A stretch of DNA of 64,000 bases from Pinus tabuliformis. Lineage: Eukaryota > Streptophyta > Pinopsida > Pinales > Pinaceae. The stretch covers positions 606,717,980-606,781,979 of the forward strand of contig CM062815.1 in assembly GCA_031772625.1 (NCBI GenBank), given 5' to 3'. Both the position numbers and the translations under genes were made by a program. This document shows, in pieces, positions 33,061-46,391 of the stretch; positions within the stretch are counted from its first letter, which is position 1, and every line of letters begins with the position of its first letter. Below the pieces are notes generated by a model. It did no database searches and was not told where the DNA came from. It saw only the letters and a program-made list of their open reading frames with translations.

Positions 33061-34594
33061 AGAAATCTCTAAACTCATGAAAGAGAGCGTAATATACTTC
33101 CAGTTCTGAAGAAGAACAAGATTTTCCAACATGAATATTTTCTACAACATCTGGTTTAGTCGAGATATTTATGGTGATAGTTTCTTCAATATTGGATAGA
33201 TTTCACTCGGAATCCAGCGTGTTTACAGTATTTGATAGAAAATCAAAAACTGATGGATGATTAAGGTCACTGGAGTAATCTTCGTTGTAATCCAGAAGAG
33301 GGAAATAATGGTGGTAATCTTCCCATGGTGCCCCCTGTATGTTCATCGACTAAACAATTCTTTTGTCTATAGAATGTACATGCAACCAAGGATCTGAAGA
33401 GGTACCATACTCCTTAGACCTATCTAGCCAAACGCTTGATGAGCGTTCCTTGGGGTTTGCCTCCCATGCCGAGAACATTGGTTGCTACAATATTTCTATT
33501 GGGCTTTGAGGCAACACCTAGTGATGATCCATGCTAATATCGTTTTCAGACATCTTGTGAATGGAAGATACCATATTGCAGGTTCCCACCATTACAACTT
33601 CTGCCAAGTCATTTGGAGGTAGTAGTACAAAAGTACCCATCAATGTAGGGTCTTTTAGTAGGCCTACTCCGATATTTTGAAGTGCCTGAGAGCTTCCATG
33701 GATCATCGGGATGTTTCCTGTAGCTTGCAAACTGTTGGGGAGGAATGTCTGTTGGTCGATGATCGTAATTCCCCCTTGTAAGGGAAATGCAATCTTCCTG
33801 AAGTATGTCGACACAATGGCAGCCATAGCATAAATCTAGGGCCTTCCCAGTAGGATGTTGTAATCGAGGTTTCCATTGATAACTTCCACATCAATTTCTA
33901 CTGTTTTGCCCCCCAGTTCGACTTGCAAGTTACTTAAAATCCCGTATGGAGTGTATGTTCATCCATCAAATTCTTTTAACGTCGTCGACAATCGCGACAA
34001 GGGTGGTGAGCCTAAAGTTTTCCAGCAGCTCATTGACATAATGCATGTAGATGCCCCCTCATCAATAATTGTTCGATGAACAGTTTTGTTGAGGGCTTTC
34101 ACTTGAATGAGGAAAGCGAGCTGAGCTGGTAACTGCGGGTCATATCCTTTATGATTAAAGGCCACAAGATTGGAATCCGCTGGGTCAATCCCACCTATTG
34201 CTGATAATAAAGCTTGCTTTTGGGAGGGGCAATTTTGCAGTACCTCAAGTGTCGACATAGCAGACGGCGATTGGGCCAGGTCCTCTACTATATTATAATT
34301 TTGTGCCACTCTGGCACAAGGATTAAATGTTGATTTGTGTACAACTCCCTTTGGTGGCTTTATCGTTAGCTCAGGAATGACGGGTGGCACAACTTTGGTC
34401 GAAGTTGTTGTTGAACTACTAGGTTGATCAGTAGCCTTGTTGTTCGACAGCTGTGGATACCTGTAATCTTTGTTCCTTGTCGATATCAAAGCATCATTTT
34501 GTTGTTTCGAAATGGACAGCATAAGGACTTGGGATGGGGAAGCATTGTCACTAGCAACCAGATTGGTTCTTAGGTTTGGAAACGAGTCAGTCAA
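33061..34594 (-). pseudogene. pro: Element 2 protease region and PR-RT linker
   Basis: Starts with a Ser/Thr-rich linker; IIDEGAST lies near 34060 and the LGRP-type motif near 33850. The frame is open 34594-33959, then shifts. 33518-33826 keeps STYFRKIAFPLQGG. The following about 450 bp is acidic linker leading into RT (a W-rich FAWSYEEMPG region). Defective by stops. Confidence 0.8.
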
Positions 34595-37056
34595 TACTGC
34601 TGAGATTTTTGAATCCTTAAAGAATTTCTTAACTTCAGTTTTATATGGACAATCTCTCGTCCAATGATCCTCATCGCATATGAGGCATGGCTAAGTAGTT
34701 TTCTTTTGCCCAGAAGGGTTTGCAGAAGATTTTTTAGGAGACGTATCATCTTGTTTCTTCTTTTTTCTTTTCCCTTTCTTCTTGCCTCCTGGTTGCTTCG
34801 GTTCTTTGCCTTTGTTGGTTGAGACGGCATTAACCTCCGAGGCGAGAATTTCTTCATTTACATTTTGATCAGAAATCTTACGGGCTTTCTTAGATGTAGC
34901 ATTTGTCTATTTCATGCTCATCGTACCTATCACGCCGTTGCCGGCATGAGAGTCTTTGTTTGATTTAGGAGGAGGAGGAATAGAAAACTCCGGTCTGGGA
35001 GCATTGGGGATTTTGTCATAGAGCGTTCCAGACTGAGTATAGATCAAGTCTAGATATTGCGCACGAGCAATAACCTGCTCTTCAGTGCTGACCCCTCCCT
35101 TTGCCACATCTTCTGTAATAGAAGGTAACAATGACTTAATAAACCATTCAGTTAGAGCTAATCAAGAACATATGTTTTCACCATTCTATGACGACGTTGG
35201 CATTCATGAATATGATCAGATATGTGAGTGGCCATCATCTGCTTGAAATTGGTAAGAAGCTTTGTTCCTATTTCATACCTTATTGGTAATTGAAAATGGG
35301 TTAAAAAGGTTGTGGCAAGGGCGCTAAAGTTATCGAATGAAGCTTTAGGCAACTCGATATACCATTTTTCTGCTGGACCAGTTAACATTCGTTGAAAAAG
35401 GTGAAGCCGAATCGAGTCATCATTGAGAGTGTTGGACGAACACCATAGATGAAAGGTCATCACATGATTTGACAAGTCTTCACCCTGATTTCGATTATAT
35501 TTAGGAATATCTGACGAAAGTTTATGAGGAATCGCTAGCCACTAAGGGGCATAAGTGATTGGATCATTCGTTAGCCGATTTAGATTAGGTAACTCTACAG
35601 TCGCCACAAATGGCAACTGTTGATTCAGGTTTGGCGAAGCGTACCCAGGATAAGATGGGATCGCCTGAGCAGTGGGTCTTTGCATACCAGCATAATGCAT
35701 TTGATGCTGATAACTTTGATATGGTGGTTGGGCATAACCAATTTGAGACCATTGGTTATAACCGTTTTGAATATACGGCTGCCCATTACCTGCAAAGTTT
35801 TGTTGCTCAGGTCCTTGGTAAGCTTGTTGGAATTGTGGTTGTTGATATTGCACTAGCCATGGTTGTGAAACCATTTGCTGTTGCCCAATACTAGACACTT
35901 GACCAAGATGAGGGGTAATAGTACCCATTTGAGCTTGAGTTGCTACAATTAAGGAGCCACTAACTGGCGATTGTGGTTATGTCGTAGAGACAAGAGGTTG
36001 TTGTACAACGACCTGAGAAACTTGAGGTTGGCATATAACAGGCAATGCTTGTACTTGCGACACCGTCACAATAGCTGGTGTAGTGGGGATGTTCGACATA
36101 GGGAGACTCGGTTGCATTAAGTATACAACTCTTGGTTGTTGAGGCAGTATTGGCACCCAACCGCTGGATGTGATTCCAATTTGACATGAATTCGGTTGCG
36201 AACTCTCATATGGTGGAAATCCAGTGCTCAAGGGAATGATTGGCCTTTGGAGACTAGACTGCCCAAATTGATGTTGTGAAGGATCAATTTGTTGAGATTC
36301 AACATAAGAGATTCCAGATACTATTCCGGACGAACAAACGAGAACAGACCATACTGTCGAAATAGTCCCTGGGTGGATTCCTTCTAGCGGTTGAGAACTA
36401 GTTGGGACAGATGGTATACCAGCGAACATTGTCGAAGTGGTGGCAGGAGGTTCTGCTACCACTGTAACGGACGAGATAGTCCTAGATGTCGATGGTTGTC
36501 CAAAAATATTGAGTCTATCCAAAATACTTCCCAGTGCTTCTACAAGAGCTTGCGATGAAGGGGCATTAACTTCTGAAGTAGAAGGATATAGGTGGATCTC
36601 AGTCCCAAAATGTGATGGAGTACTGGATGGAAGATCCTCCATAATCTCTTCTATAGCAATCAATCTAGGTGGAAGAGGTAGACCGTCAAGTCTATAAAAT
36701 ATTTCTGGTACCGAAGAAGGTATATATTCTGCAGCGATAGATGTTGGAGGGGTAACACCTCCTGAATCAACCCTGGAAGTAGCTGGTTCAGGAATAGAAG
36801 TGTTTACTGTTACACTAGGATCAGTTCTAATGTCCTCTTGTAACTACGGAACTTCTTCTGTAGAGGGAGGGATACCAAAAATGGTTGGAGTAACTAGAGT
36901 CTCAGAGGATGTTGAAACACAAGTTTCAAACAAACCAGGAGACTTTGACCTAGTTAAACGAGTTCGCTTGACCCGGAATGGTTTGGTTTCCGGAGTCAAA
37001 GACGGTTGACTCATCAGTCTCCGCGAACGACGGGGTTTTGATTGACTTTCTTCCAC
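34595..37056 (-). pseudogene. gag: Element 2 gag, fragmented
   Basis: Starts MEESQSKPRRSRRL at 37056, matching Element 1. The P/Q/S-rich region is split by stops near 36844 and 35975. The capsid block (35475-35158) is well kept: HLWCSSNTLNDDSIRLHLF, MLTGPAEKWYIELP, ATTFLTHFQLP. A basic tract near 34760-34800 and a knuckle (CLICDEDHWTRDC, form CX2CX3HX4C) near 34650-34690 complete it. This copy shows what the Element 1 gag looked like before its Cys-to-Phe change. Confidence 0.85.
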
Positions 37057-38788
37057 GATTGTGGATTTATTTGATCAACTCAAAATAAGAGGGGGAAAAT
37101 TTTATTCTGTATTAAATGAATTTTAGACGCTTTGACACAACTTGCTTTTTCACTTTTTAAGAGTCGAAAAAAAGCTAAAGGTGACTCTAGTCGCCTTCGA
37201 TTTTTAATGAGCCTGAAGTGACAAGTGCTCAGATGGACCTTTTCCTTTAAGGAGTCTGAAGAGGAATGAAAGAGACTACTCTGGAAATCTAGACAGAGGG
37301 ATTACCAAACCAATCGCAAAATGTAGAATAATTTTTACGGTACGGCAGTCAATCTTCCCGAATGTTGTGTTCAGTGCATTGCGATCAATAGGGTGGCAGA
37401 CATGGCTTCCTAAGGATAAAGGATATAGCCTATTGCGGTCTCCCAATATATACTCGACAGTACATAGGAGCACAAGTTCATACTAGCACTTATCGTCTCA
37501 AAGAGGACGAATCACCCAACCTACGATGAGAGCGACAGTTACCAGGCTTTACGATGCCGAAATACGTCTCTAGCCTAGACTTCTAGATGTTGTGCGTTAG
37601 GTTCCAAATTGTTTTTATGTTCATTGAATTTATTTTATAGTTGATCTTTCTTAAGAAGTTTTCCTTTCAGGTTCACCACGTGATGTAGATATACAATTCC
37701 TAAAATGCGATCTAAGATGATAAGCAGTCGTTTAATCTTCATTTTGCAATGAAAATCCTAGCTACTAAGGAAAAGAGAAATGAAATCTTTTCAACATAGA
37801 GCAGAGAGCACACACTAGATGCACTATCCTAAATCAAAATCAACAAGCAGTCTAAATGCAAATGCACATGCAATGTATTTGTTTTTTCTTTCTTAATGTG
37901 TGAATGAAAAAAGGAATGCTGAGCACAAATCTGAATTATATCTTCTTTCAAAGCAATAGTACTAACAATTTTCTCTTCAAAAAATGACAGGAAGGCAAGG
38001 CGACACTTTGCGATTTTGAATTGAAAACTGTTTTTGAAACTTGAAATACTTATAAATTTAGATCAAATACAAGAGTAACAATATAATCGACTATCAAGAA
38101 CAATAGGATTCTTTTCTTTGACTAAAAATGACACTTGTGACACTTCCAAATCAAAAGACAACAATTCGATTAAGCTACTTCTTTGTAAAAGAGAACTGTA
38201 AATGGCGCACAATACATAAAAACATTCACAATTATTTGTATAATGGAGATTGGATGATGCAAATAAAGGGGGTTTCTACAATGGTCTACTGATCATAGAC
38301 AGCAAAACTCGTGAATAAAACTAAAGAGAGTGAAGAAAAAACCAAAATCTGGAGGCAGATTTAGTCTTGTCTGATCATCGCACCTGTAACACAGGGAAAC
38401 AGGTATGCATCCCACCTACTGCACACGGGAGGTGTGATGCATCTAGATTGCCAAGAAGATAGGGTGTGATGGTCCAGGGATGAGACTTTGACTTGGTTTT
38501 TGGTCACAGTTTGCAGTTTAGTCTAGGGATTTAGGCCGAGAAAATGATAGTCAGTAACTAAAAAGTATAGGGCTGATCTAATGACGTTACTCAAGCTACC
38601 TCTAGGGCACTTATGATGTTTGCAATTCAATTGTCCAGTTCATAAACAAACCCAAAGATTGACTGAAGCAACGTTGATCTACTTTTCACTTGCATAGCAA
38701 ATGCAGTTCGAAGGCTAGCTGGCTTAACTTCAGGCTCCGTCTGTGGTTTATGAATCAAAAAAATAGAGACAAGCAATCAAACTAATCG
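37057..38788 (-). other. Element 2 leader (5' UTR)
   Basis: Homologous to 7029-8744. It holds the conserved upstream ORF (37276-37473, last part frameshifted), spaced TTAATGAGCC / TTAAGGAGTC words at 37205-37250, and a GTG(C/T)GATGCATC cluster at 38380-38470. Confidence 0.6.
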
Positions 38789-38806
38789 TCCCCAGCGGAG
38801 TCGCCA
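38789..38806 (-). promoter_or_regulatory. Element 2 primer binding site
   Basis: TGGCGACTCCGCTGGGGA on the - strand, three nt from the LTR end (38810). Identical to the first PBS of Element 1 and to that of Element 3. Confidence 0.88.
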
Positions 38807-38809
38807 TTT

Positions 38810-39611
38810 TGTTACCGGGAAATCTAGTGTCTATGCAGAGCTGCTAGTCCCACTAAGATGGGTAGCTATCTTAGAAACAAACAGATTAAAGTACTTGTTT
38901 TTTCCTTTACGAGAGAGAGATGAGAAAGAAGCAGAGAGTACCAACCTCAGTCTTTCGCTTGGCTCCTTGCTTGTTTCCTTTCGCCTTTGACAGAATCTTG
39001 CCACTGCTTCCTTAATTGTCCTGCTTCAAAGAGCACCTGTAGATTCACAGCAGCATCATACCATCAAAGCATAGAGATCTTTCACTGTAAACAATATAGG
39101 ATCAATTATATATTGACCATACAAATGCATATACTAATCACAGATATACAAGAATATGGAGGAAAATTCAAATAGCTTTATTAGTAAAAGTAGTAGAAGA
39201 GAGGATTACAACCACTTGGTTTGACCCAGCACCATCCTCCCAGCTTGATAGCCCTCTTCACCTCCTACAAAGCAAGATCACCCAACAATGTCTTCAAAGA
39301 GAAACCAGCAGCACCTCTTTGCAATTACCAAATTCCAACCTTTGGATCTCTGGGATGAGGGATCCATTTATAGATATTTGCAGGGGGGTGAGTCAGCTTC
39401 TGGGATTTTGATTAGTGTCATCTCTCTTATATTTCTTGGTTCCACTTGGAGATTTCAGATCTCTTACTCATCCCTGGGTGAACTCAGAGAGGCAAGTGTC
39501 AAATGAGAAGTTTCTAGAAGATTCTCTGGGTTTCCACCTAGTAAACTGCTTGTGCCATTTTTCTGCTCTCGCTCATCACACCCTATAGAAGGGCTTTCCA
39601 ATATGAATCGT
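38810..39611 (-). repeat. Element 2 5' LTR, U5/R-side part (802 bp)
   Basis: Starts TGTTACCGGG and matches 24939-25740. It breaks off at GAATCGT, where Element 3 inserted; the remainder is at 47433-47665. Confidence 0.9.
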
Positions 39612-40652
39612 TGTTATCGGGAAAAGTGTCTATCTAGATCTGCTCTATCCCACTAAGGTGTGACAGCAACCTTAGAAACAAACAGAGAAAACTACTTTTG
39701 TATTCTTCTTTATGAATTATAAACGAAGAGGAATAGGATGAACCAACCTGTGTCTTGCGCTATTCCTTTGATCCAATCTCTCTCTTCTTCGACAGCTTCT
39801 AGCTACCTGCTCCCTTGCTTGCCCAGCTTCACCAAGTACTAGCAACATCACAGAAGGAAGAAACTATACAAAGACATGGGCTTATATTCATAAATAACTT
39901 AGGATCAGATTTAAGTTAACCTTGCAAATGCAACAAACATCAATGAAACACAAGCATGGAGAAGAAACTCAAATAGTTTTATTGATATACAAGAAGATCC
40001 AGGAGGAGTTACAACCGATGATTCATGACCCAGCATCAACCTCCCAGCAAAGAAGTCCCTTCTTCAACCCCAACAAAGCATAGATCACCCAATTCTCTGA
40101 TATGTATCTCAAAACCAACAACAATTCCTTACAATGTGCAAAATTCCAGCCTCTGGATCTCTGGGATGAGGGATCCATATATAGATGTAAGAAAGGAGGA
40201 TGAGTCAGCTCATGAATTGATTAGTGGCTTCTCTCTGTCAGTTCTTGCTTCCACTTGGAGACTGAGAGCCTCTTACTCATCCTTGGTCGAATTCAATGAG
40301 GCAAGTGTCATTGGAGAATATTCTGGAAGCTTCCATTATCTCTCCACCTCGTGGAATGACTCTGCCACTTGTCATTTCCCGCTCAATGCACCCTGGTAGT
40401 GCATTTAGGTGCATTGCAATGCACCTAGCTAGTGGACTTAGGTGCTATGCAACGCACTTGGCTAGTGGAGTAGCTGAAATGATCCTGATTTGACTAGTTC
40501 TGAGCAGTTTCTGGTGGAGAACTTCTGGGAGAAGCTATATTTTGTTGACCTTGTTCCTTTAGGAGTTAGAACAACACTTTTAGGGACTTAGGAGCCCTTG
40601 GTTTATGGAAATTTCATGCTTAGAGCTGTAAGGCACAAAAATGTCTATAACA
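39612..40652 (-). repeat. Element 3 3' LTR (1041 bp)
   Basis: TGTTATCGGG...GTCTATAACA on the + strand. A 33-bp tandem duplication (40407-40439 and 40440-40472) carries the words GCAATGCACCTAGCTAGTGG and AACGCACTTGGCTAGTGG. TATA-like CTATATATGG (- strand) is near 40172-40182. Confidence 0.93.
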
Positions 40653-43094
40653 GTTGCCCCCTAAAGTATGAGGCCGTTTATCGGGTGAAATGCTTTATTA
40701 GGAGGATCCGAAGTTCTTTCAATGCTAGGAGGAGACCTGTAATAAGATACAATACAATACATTATCTTCATACTATTTTCATGATCTAGCTGAGGCGGGC
40801 ATTCCCATGCTCAGCTTTATAAATTCATTTTAATGTACATAGGACAGACAATCGTCTGATGGTAGACTGATGATTCTGATAGAGCCATCATCCTTTTGGT
40901 AGGATGATTATCTGTGCTGCAATGCTGTACATTTCAATGTCTTTATTTTCCTGAATATATATCGCAGCTCGGATGGATGAAACTAGATCCGGGGTCTTCA
41001 ATCTCGTCCGATCTTCACTCAAAGTACAAGTCGATCCATGTAAGAAATGTTTTGAAGTCGAACATGGAAAGACATCGCTTGATTACCAGTCAATGATGTA
41101 AACTATTAACAAGCGCGAGAGGAATCACCGATAATGATAATGACCCTCAAGGTACTGCAGTACAATTCACGTGGTGTGAATAAAGGACTTGGCGTCGAAC
41201 ACCACGCAAAATCTTTCGGTCGAAGGTCATTGATGTATACCTGTTGCCGGAAGTGAGAAACTTGCCATTGAGGCATGCAAGCTTCAAAGTACTGAATGGG
41301 GTGTTCCTAGATCAACTTCTTGGATAATGAGTTGATGTCGACAAGAAGTGATCCGTCATAGGAGGGCCTTAATGAATCCCACATCAATGAAACGGAACGG
41401 AGCAAATGATTTTGATGGAGGTGAAAACGATCTGGTGATATATGGTTCAGGGTGGTGGTCATGAAAGGATGGAGTATAATGTATGGTAGTGGGCGGGACA
41501 CAGGTGGCCTTTCTGGATGACTTCTCTTGAACATGTCGGCGACACTTATGTGATGGATTGGTAGCATTAACCCCAAATGTGGATGGTATGGCGAGACCAT
41601 GGCGATGTGACCGGTGAATGAAACAACCCAACCCGACTCGGGCACAGAGTGGAAGTGTCATGTTCAAGAGCGACTTGCTACCAATAAAGTTTCTTTGAGT
41701 TTTCTTCCCAATTTTTCCCCAGTCATTGCTGACCAGTACCTCTTTATTTTTGTCAAGCTTGAGGAGGATAACATATGCTTGTTCTATAATTTGCCCTTCG
41801 GGCAAACCCATCGCTATGTTTTAACAAGCCTAGTGATAGTGAAACTCGTTCTCGTCTAAAGACAAGTTTGTCGCTATTAATCATTTTAACGAGTCTAACA
41901 ACAAAGAAAACTCGGTCCTTTTCATTTTTAGAGAGTCTGAAAAGGTATGTAAAGGTAACTCCAAAATTCCTTTTTCGTCATCTAATCCCTCAAGTCCGAA
42001 AAAGTATAAAACAATACAGAAGGGATGAATTTTCGATTGTTTTAACGAGCCGAACAAAACAAGCGCTCGATCTTTTTGTGCAATAATCCCTCAGGTCCAA
42101 AAAGATTAAAATCTAGAGGAGGGATAGCACTTCCTGTCCCTTTAATGAGCTGGAAGGCCAAGGACTTGGAAATCTTTTCATATTTTACGAGTCAGTTGAA
42201 AATAGCTTAAAGAAGACTCGTCTTTTGAGGAACGAGTGATAAAATGGGTAGCAGCTGATTCCAGGTAAGGTTTGGAATTTTCCAATCATGGCAGTGTCAC
42301 AAGGATGGCTAGTGAAATCACTCTTCACAGCTGTTCCTCAAAATGGGTAAACAATCAAATGGAGGTGAATGATCGGCCAATGGAAAAGTGGAGGTGACGG
42401 TGCAAACACGACCAAGGCTTTAATGGCTGAAATGCTTCATTCACGGTGGTTATTTACCGGGGGATAGTTCATTTTTTAACGAGCTTAAATGCGGGTGGAT
42501 ACATTTGCTCATGTCTTATGTTTATTTTTTAACGAGCTTGAACTATTTGCTAAAACTTCTCGATAATCCAGTCATATGATAAGAAAGTCTCATATAGAAA
42601 TGGCAACTTTTAGATTTTTGCCCCACATCCTTTCTTTATGCAAGTTTGGTGACGAATAATCCTACGAGTTTAAAGGGTTAGAGGTCCTAAAAATTTAAAA
42701 AATAAATAGCCGCCCCTCGCTTGCATGCCAAAAGGTTTGCATGCCCCCAAGTATAAAATATGGTTTCAAGGTTACCCCTCAATTTGCAGACAAAACATTT
42801 GTTCTATCAGGAGAGGCCTACCTCTTACAGGTTACCCAAAGATTGTTCTATTCACACAGCAAACAAAACACTTCTTCGGCAATGTCTACTGAGATAAGCA
42901 AAGGTGAGTGACGACGTCCGCCAACTCACATAACTTTGACAAGAGAATCTTATTCTAGAATAACCCCTCTTCCACCGACGGACGGGGTACAGACTAGTCA
43001 TATTCTCCCACGGAAACCTACCCTATACCCGAAGTTTTCCTGCCGAAGCAGACCAGGATGCATGCCCCCTGGGTTTCAGTCATATCCCTCCGAA
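40653..43094 (-). other. Element 3 PPT and 3' noncoding region
   Basis: The PPT is at 40653-40666 (- strand CTTTAGGGGGCAAC). From there to about 42550 the sequence parallels the 3' noncoding regions of Elements 1 and 2, including TTTTAACGAGC-type words near 41819, 41884, 42039, 42140, 42474 and 42527. No antisense gene follows; 42560-43090 is unrelated to the other elements as far as I can see. Confidence 0.6.
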
Positions 43095-44663
43095 TTACTT
43101 GCGCTCATCGGGAGGATGGACTGGGGATCGAGACATTTCTTGCGTGAAGAGACCATTTAGGGACAGTATATGACTATTTGCTATGCATGATCGGGGAAAT
43201 GAAAGTTGGTCCACGAGCTTGACCACTCTTCCTTCGTGCGGAAAACACATTACTCTAAAGAGTGGGGAGACGATGGCTCCCATGCAATAAATATAGTCTC
43301 GGCCAAGGAGTAGGTTATAATCCAAGGGTCCTTGAGCTACCATGATGTTCATGCGAACTATCTTCCCTCTCAATGTTATGGGCACATCGGGAAGGATCCC
43401 TAAAGGTCGACTGGTTCCTTTATCAAAGCCTGTCTGATTTCTCATCTCAGGCAAAAGCGATGGCGAACCAAGCACTTTCCAAGCAATAGAGGAAAAGATA
43501 CTCACAGAAGCCCCCTCATCTATGATGGTACCAGCCATGACCATTCTATATATTTGAACAATAATTCGGAATGGTACACTCGCTGGTAGGCGGGGTCTGC
43601 CTAGTCGATTCCACTCGAAGGAGACAACTAGGTTGCTTGGAGGTGGGACCGAGTAGACGGCCGGGTATGGCTGTGATGAACTTCCTTCCTGCGGTAAAGG
43701 AATGGGTGGATTGCCCCCATGTTCGTCGGAGTCCTTGTTGATGAAGAGAATTTGGACGGTGTCATCCTTGTTCTCTTCAATGACTGTATCATCCGAAGAT
43801 AAAACCTCTGAAGGCAAGACCGGGTCAACTACCGCCTCGACCTTTCGACTTTTGTCTGGTATGGATTCAGTTGGTTTATCTTCAATGATAGGCGCTTCAG
43901 CCGACCACTTGAGTGGGCCAGCTGGATTCTCAACTAGTGACGGACTCGACAAGAGTTTTTTATATCCAAGAGGAAGTCGTAACGGTGAAACCGGATGATC
44001 ATCCAAAACTCTTTTAGCTTCGTCTAAGAAGGGACAACGGTGGAGGGCATGATTGCCTTCGCACAGTTTACAAGGAAATCTAGCTTTCCCTTTTTGTCCT
44101 GGGGCTTCACTTTCACTAGTTGACGGTGTGCTTTCAACATGATCACCAGAGGTTGATGACACCAGATTGTGCAAACGAGGAGACCAGTCCCTTAGTATCC
44201 GGGGGATGCAAGGACAATCTCTGTGAAAGTGGTCTCCTTTGCAAATGACACATGGCGATTTAGGCCTGGTCGGTGCAGTGTGTGGATTTTCATTAGACGA
44301 CACTCGTTTTCCCCCATTCGCCTTTGGCTCCTTCTTCTTTTTCTCTTTCTTCTTCTTTTCCTTCTTCTCCTTAGGAACTTGGCCTTTAGCTTTACCAGTC
44401 CCATCAAGCGAAGAGGAAGGAGGAGAGGAAGAATTAGAGGAAGTAGAAGGCTGGTGGGTAACTCTTGACTCATCTAATTGCTGATTCGATTGTTCAGGAA
44501 TAGTGGTGTTCTGAATGACATTGGTTGATAAGAGCCATACTGGCAAGCCAATTGTCAGTCCTGGAAGCGATAATGTGGCCATATGGGGCGCACCAACATC
44601 TTCCCAAGAGGAGAAGGGACTAGGATTTCCACCAAGGGGAATTCCTTGGTTGGTAGGCTCCAT
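43095..44663 (-). CDS. Element 3 single ORF: basic tract, two zinc knuckles, aspartic protease (no capsid)
   Basis: Open for 548 codons from 44741; the preferred start is the Met at 44663 (MEPTNQGIPLGG), giving about 522 residues. Order: a Ser/Pro-rich start; a Lys-rich run (KEKKEKKKKEKKKKEPK, about 100-115); knuckle CVICKGDHFHRDC; knuckle CKLCEGNHALHRC; an acidic linker; protease motif IIDEGASVSIF (codons at 43506-43520); then NLLLGRDYIYCMG. The Gag capsid block seen in Elements 1 and 2 is missing. The product would bind nucleic acid and could process proteins, but cannot build a particle alone. An intact frame in a non-autonomous element suggests it was kept under selection until recently. 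Confidence 0.85.
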   Translation of the reverse strand: MEPTNQGIPLGGNPSPFSSWEDVGAPHMATLSLPGLTIGLPVWLLSTNVIQNTTIPEQSNQQLDESRVTHQPSTSSNSSSPPSSSLDGTGKAKGQVPKEKKEKKKKEKKKKEPKANGGKRVSSNENPHTAPTRPKSPCVICKGDHFHRDCPCIPRILRDWSPRLHNLVSSTSGDHVESTPSTSESEAPGQKGKARFPCKLCEGNHALHRCPFLDEAKRVLDDHPVSPLRLPLGYKKLLSSPSLVENPAGPLKWSAEAPIIEDKPTESIPDKSRKVEAVVDPVLPSEVLSSDDTVIEENKDDTVQILFINKDSDEHGGNPPIPLPQEGSSSQPYPAVYSVPPPSNLVVSFEWNRLGRPRLPASVPFRIIVQIYRMVMAGTIIDEGASVSIFSSIAWKVLGSPSLLPEMRNQTGFDKGTSRPLGILPDVPITLRGKIVRMNIMVAQGPLDYNLLLGRDYIYCMGAIVSPLFRVMCFPHEGRVVKLVDQLSFPRSCIANSHILSLNGLFTQEMSRSPVHPPDERK

Positions 44664-46370
44664 TTTCTCAACCCAAAGATCAACGTAGGAAAAGGGTATG
44701 AATATTTCGTTTAAAATAAATTTTAACATGCTTTGACACAACTTGTTTTTTCAGTTTTAAAGAGTCGAGAAAAAACAAAAGATGACTCTAGTCTCCTTCG
44801 ATTTTTAATGAGCCTGAAGTGACAAGTGCTCAGATGGACCTTTTCCGTTAAGGAGTCTGAAAAGGAACAAAAGGGACTGCTCTTGAGGTCTAGGTAGAGG
44901 GAGTACCAAACCAATCGCAAAACTGCAGAATACTTTTTACGGTACGGCAGTCAATCTTTCCGAATGCTGTGTTCGGTGCATTGCAATCAGTAGGGCGGCC
45001 GACACGGCTTCCTATGGATAAAGGTTTTAAGCCTATAGGGGTCTCCCAATATATACTCGATGGTACGTGGGAGCACAAGTCCGTACTGGCACTTATCATC
45101 TCAAAGTGGAGGAATCACCCAACCATTAGTGAGGACAACAGTTACCAGGTTTTACGACGCCGGAATACGTCTCTAGCCTAGACCTCTAAATGTTGTGCAT
45201 TAAGTTACAAAGCGTTGTTAAGTTCATTGAATTTATTTTAAGTTGATTTTTCTTATGAAGTTTTCCTTTTGGGATCACCACAAGATGTATATGTAATTCC
45301 TAAAATGCAGTCTAAAGATGATAAACAAACTTTTATCTCTTTTCAACAATGAAAATCCTAGCTACTAGGGGAAAAGAAAGACACAATCTTTTCGCAAAGA
45401 GCAAAGAGCACACTGTAAATGCACTTTTCCTAAATCAAGCCAAACAGACTGCCAATATGAAAATGCACATGCATGTGTTTTGTTTTTCACTTTCTTAATA
45501 TTGATGCCTAAAAAGAAAGTTGGTGTACAAATCTGATTTTTCTTTCAAGTGACAAACACAAACAAGCTTCTTTTCGAAATCAAAAGGTAGAGACGATTAC
45601 GACACTTTATGATTTTGAAATAAATACTTGTTTCGACATTAGAAAGTGACAAATTCAAGCCAAAGGCAAAAGTAAAAGCATAATTGACTATCAACAAAAA
45701 ATAAACTTTCTCCTATGATAAAAATCGACACTTGCGACAGATCTAAATCAAAGGACGACAGTATGATTATTATACTTTTGTAATGGAAAACTGTAAATGA
45801 CGTAACAAACACACAAAAACACCTACAGTTTCTTTTGTACAACTGAGGTGGAATATTAGTAAGGAAAAGGGGTTTGAAATAGTGAAATACTGATCACAGG
45901 CTGCAAAAAACAGAGACAAAACTGGAAAAATGAAGCAAAGAACCTCAGCTGCACAAGGCTAGGCTGATCAGCGCACCTGTTGCACAGAGAAACTGCATTT
46001 CAGTGCAGGTAGCCCTCTCGGGAAGTGCGTTGAAATGCAGAACCTCTTCACAGAGCCTGCGCTGGGGCAGAAATGAGAGTTCTATCTGGGTTCTGGGTCA
46101 CGGTTTGCAGTTTAATCTATGGTTTTTGGCCGGGTAAAAGCAATCAGTAATACACAATCAGAGGTAGATCTAAGAGGGGTTCTAAGAGCTATCACAAGGG
46201 TGATTAGTCAGTTTATGAATCAGCTGTTCAAATCATAAACAGATCCAGTGAGTGGATTGAAGCAGCAGATGTCTACTTTGCATTTGTCAATGGCAAATGC
46301 AGTTCGATGGCTACTTCTAAGTTTATGAAACAAACAACAAGAGAAACACAAACAAACTAACTAGACACGA
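44664..46370 (-). other. Element 3 leader (5' UTR)
   Basis: Homologous to the leaders of Elements 1 and 2. It contains the upstream ORF (44890-45099, intact), spaced TTTTAAAGAGTC, TTTTTAATGAGCC and GTTAAGGAGTC words at 44756-44855, and a GCGCACC / GTGCGTTGAAATGCA cluster at 45970-46070. Confidence 0.6.
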
Positions 46371-46388
46371 TCCCCAGCGGAGTCGCCA
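46371..46388 (-). promoter_or_regulatory. Element 3 primer binding site
   Basis: TGGCGACTCCGCTGGGGA on the - strand, three nt from the LTR end at 46392. Same sequence as in Elements 1 and 2, so the same primer tRNA is implied. Confidence 0.88.
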
Positions 46389-46391
46389 TTT

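Noticed and set aside
44223-44484. Two + strand frames rich in Phe/Leu/Arg
   Set aside because: They are shadows of the Lys-rich tract of the Element 3 ORF on the other strand.
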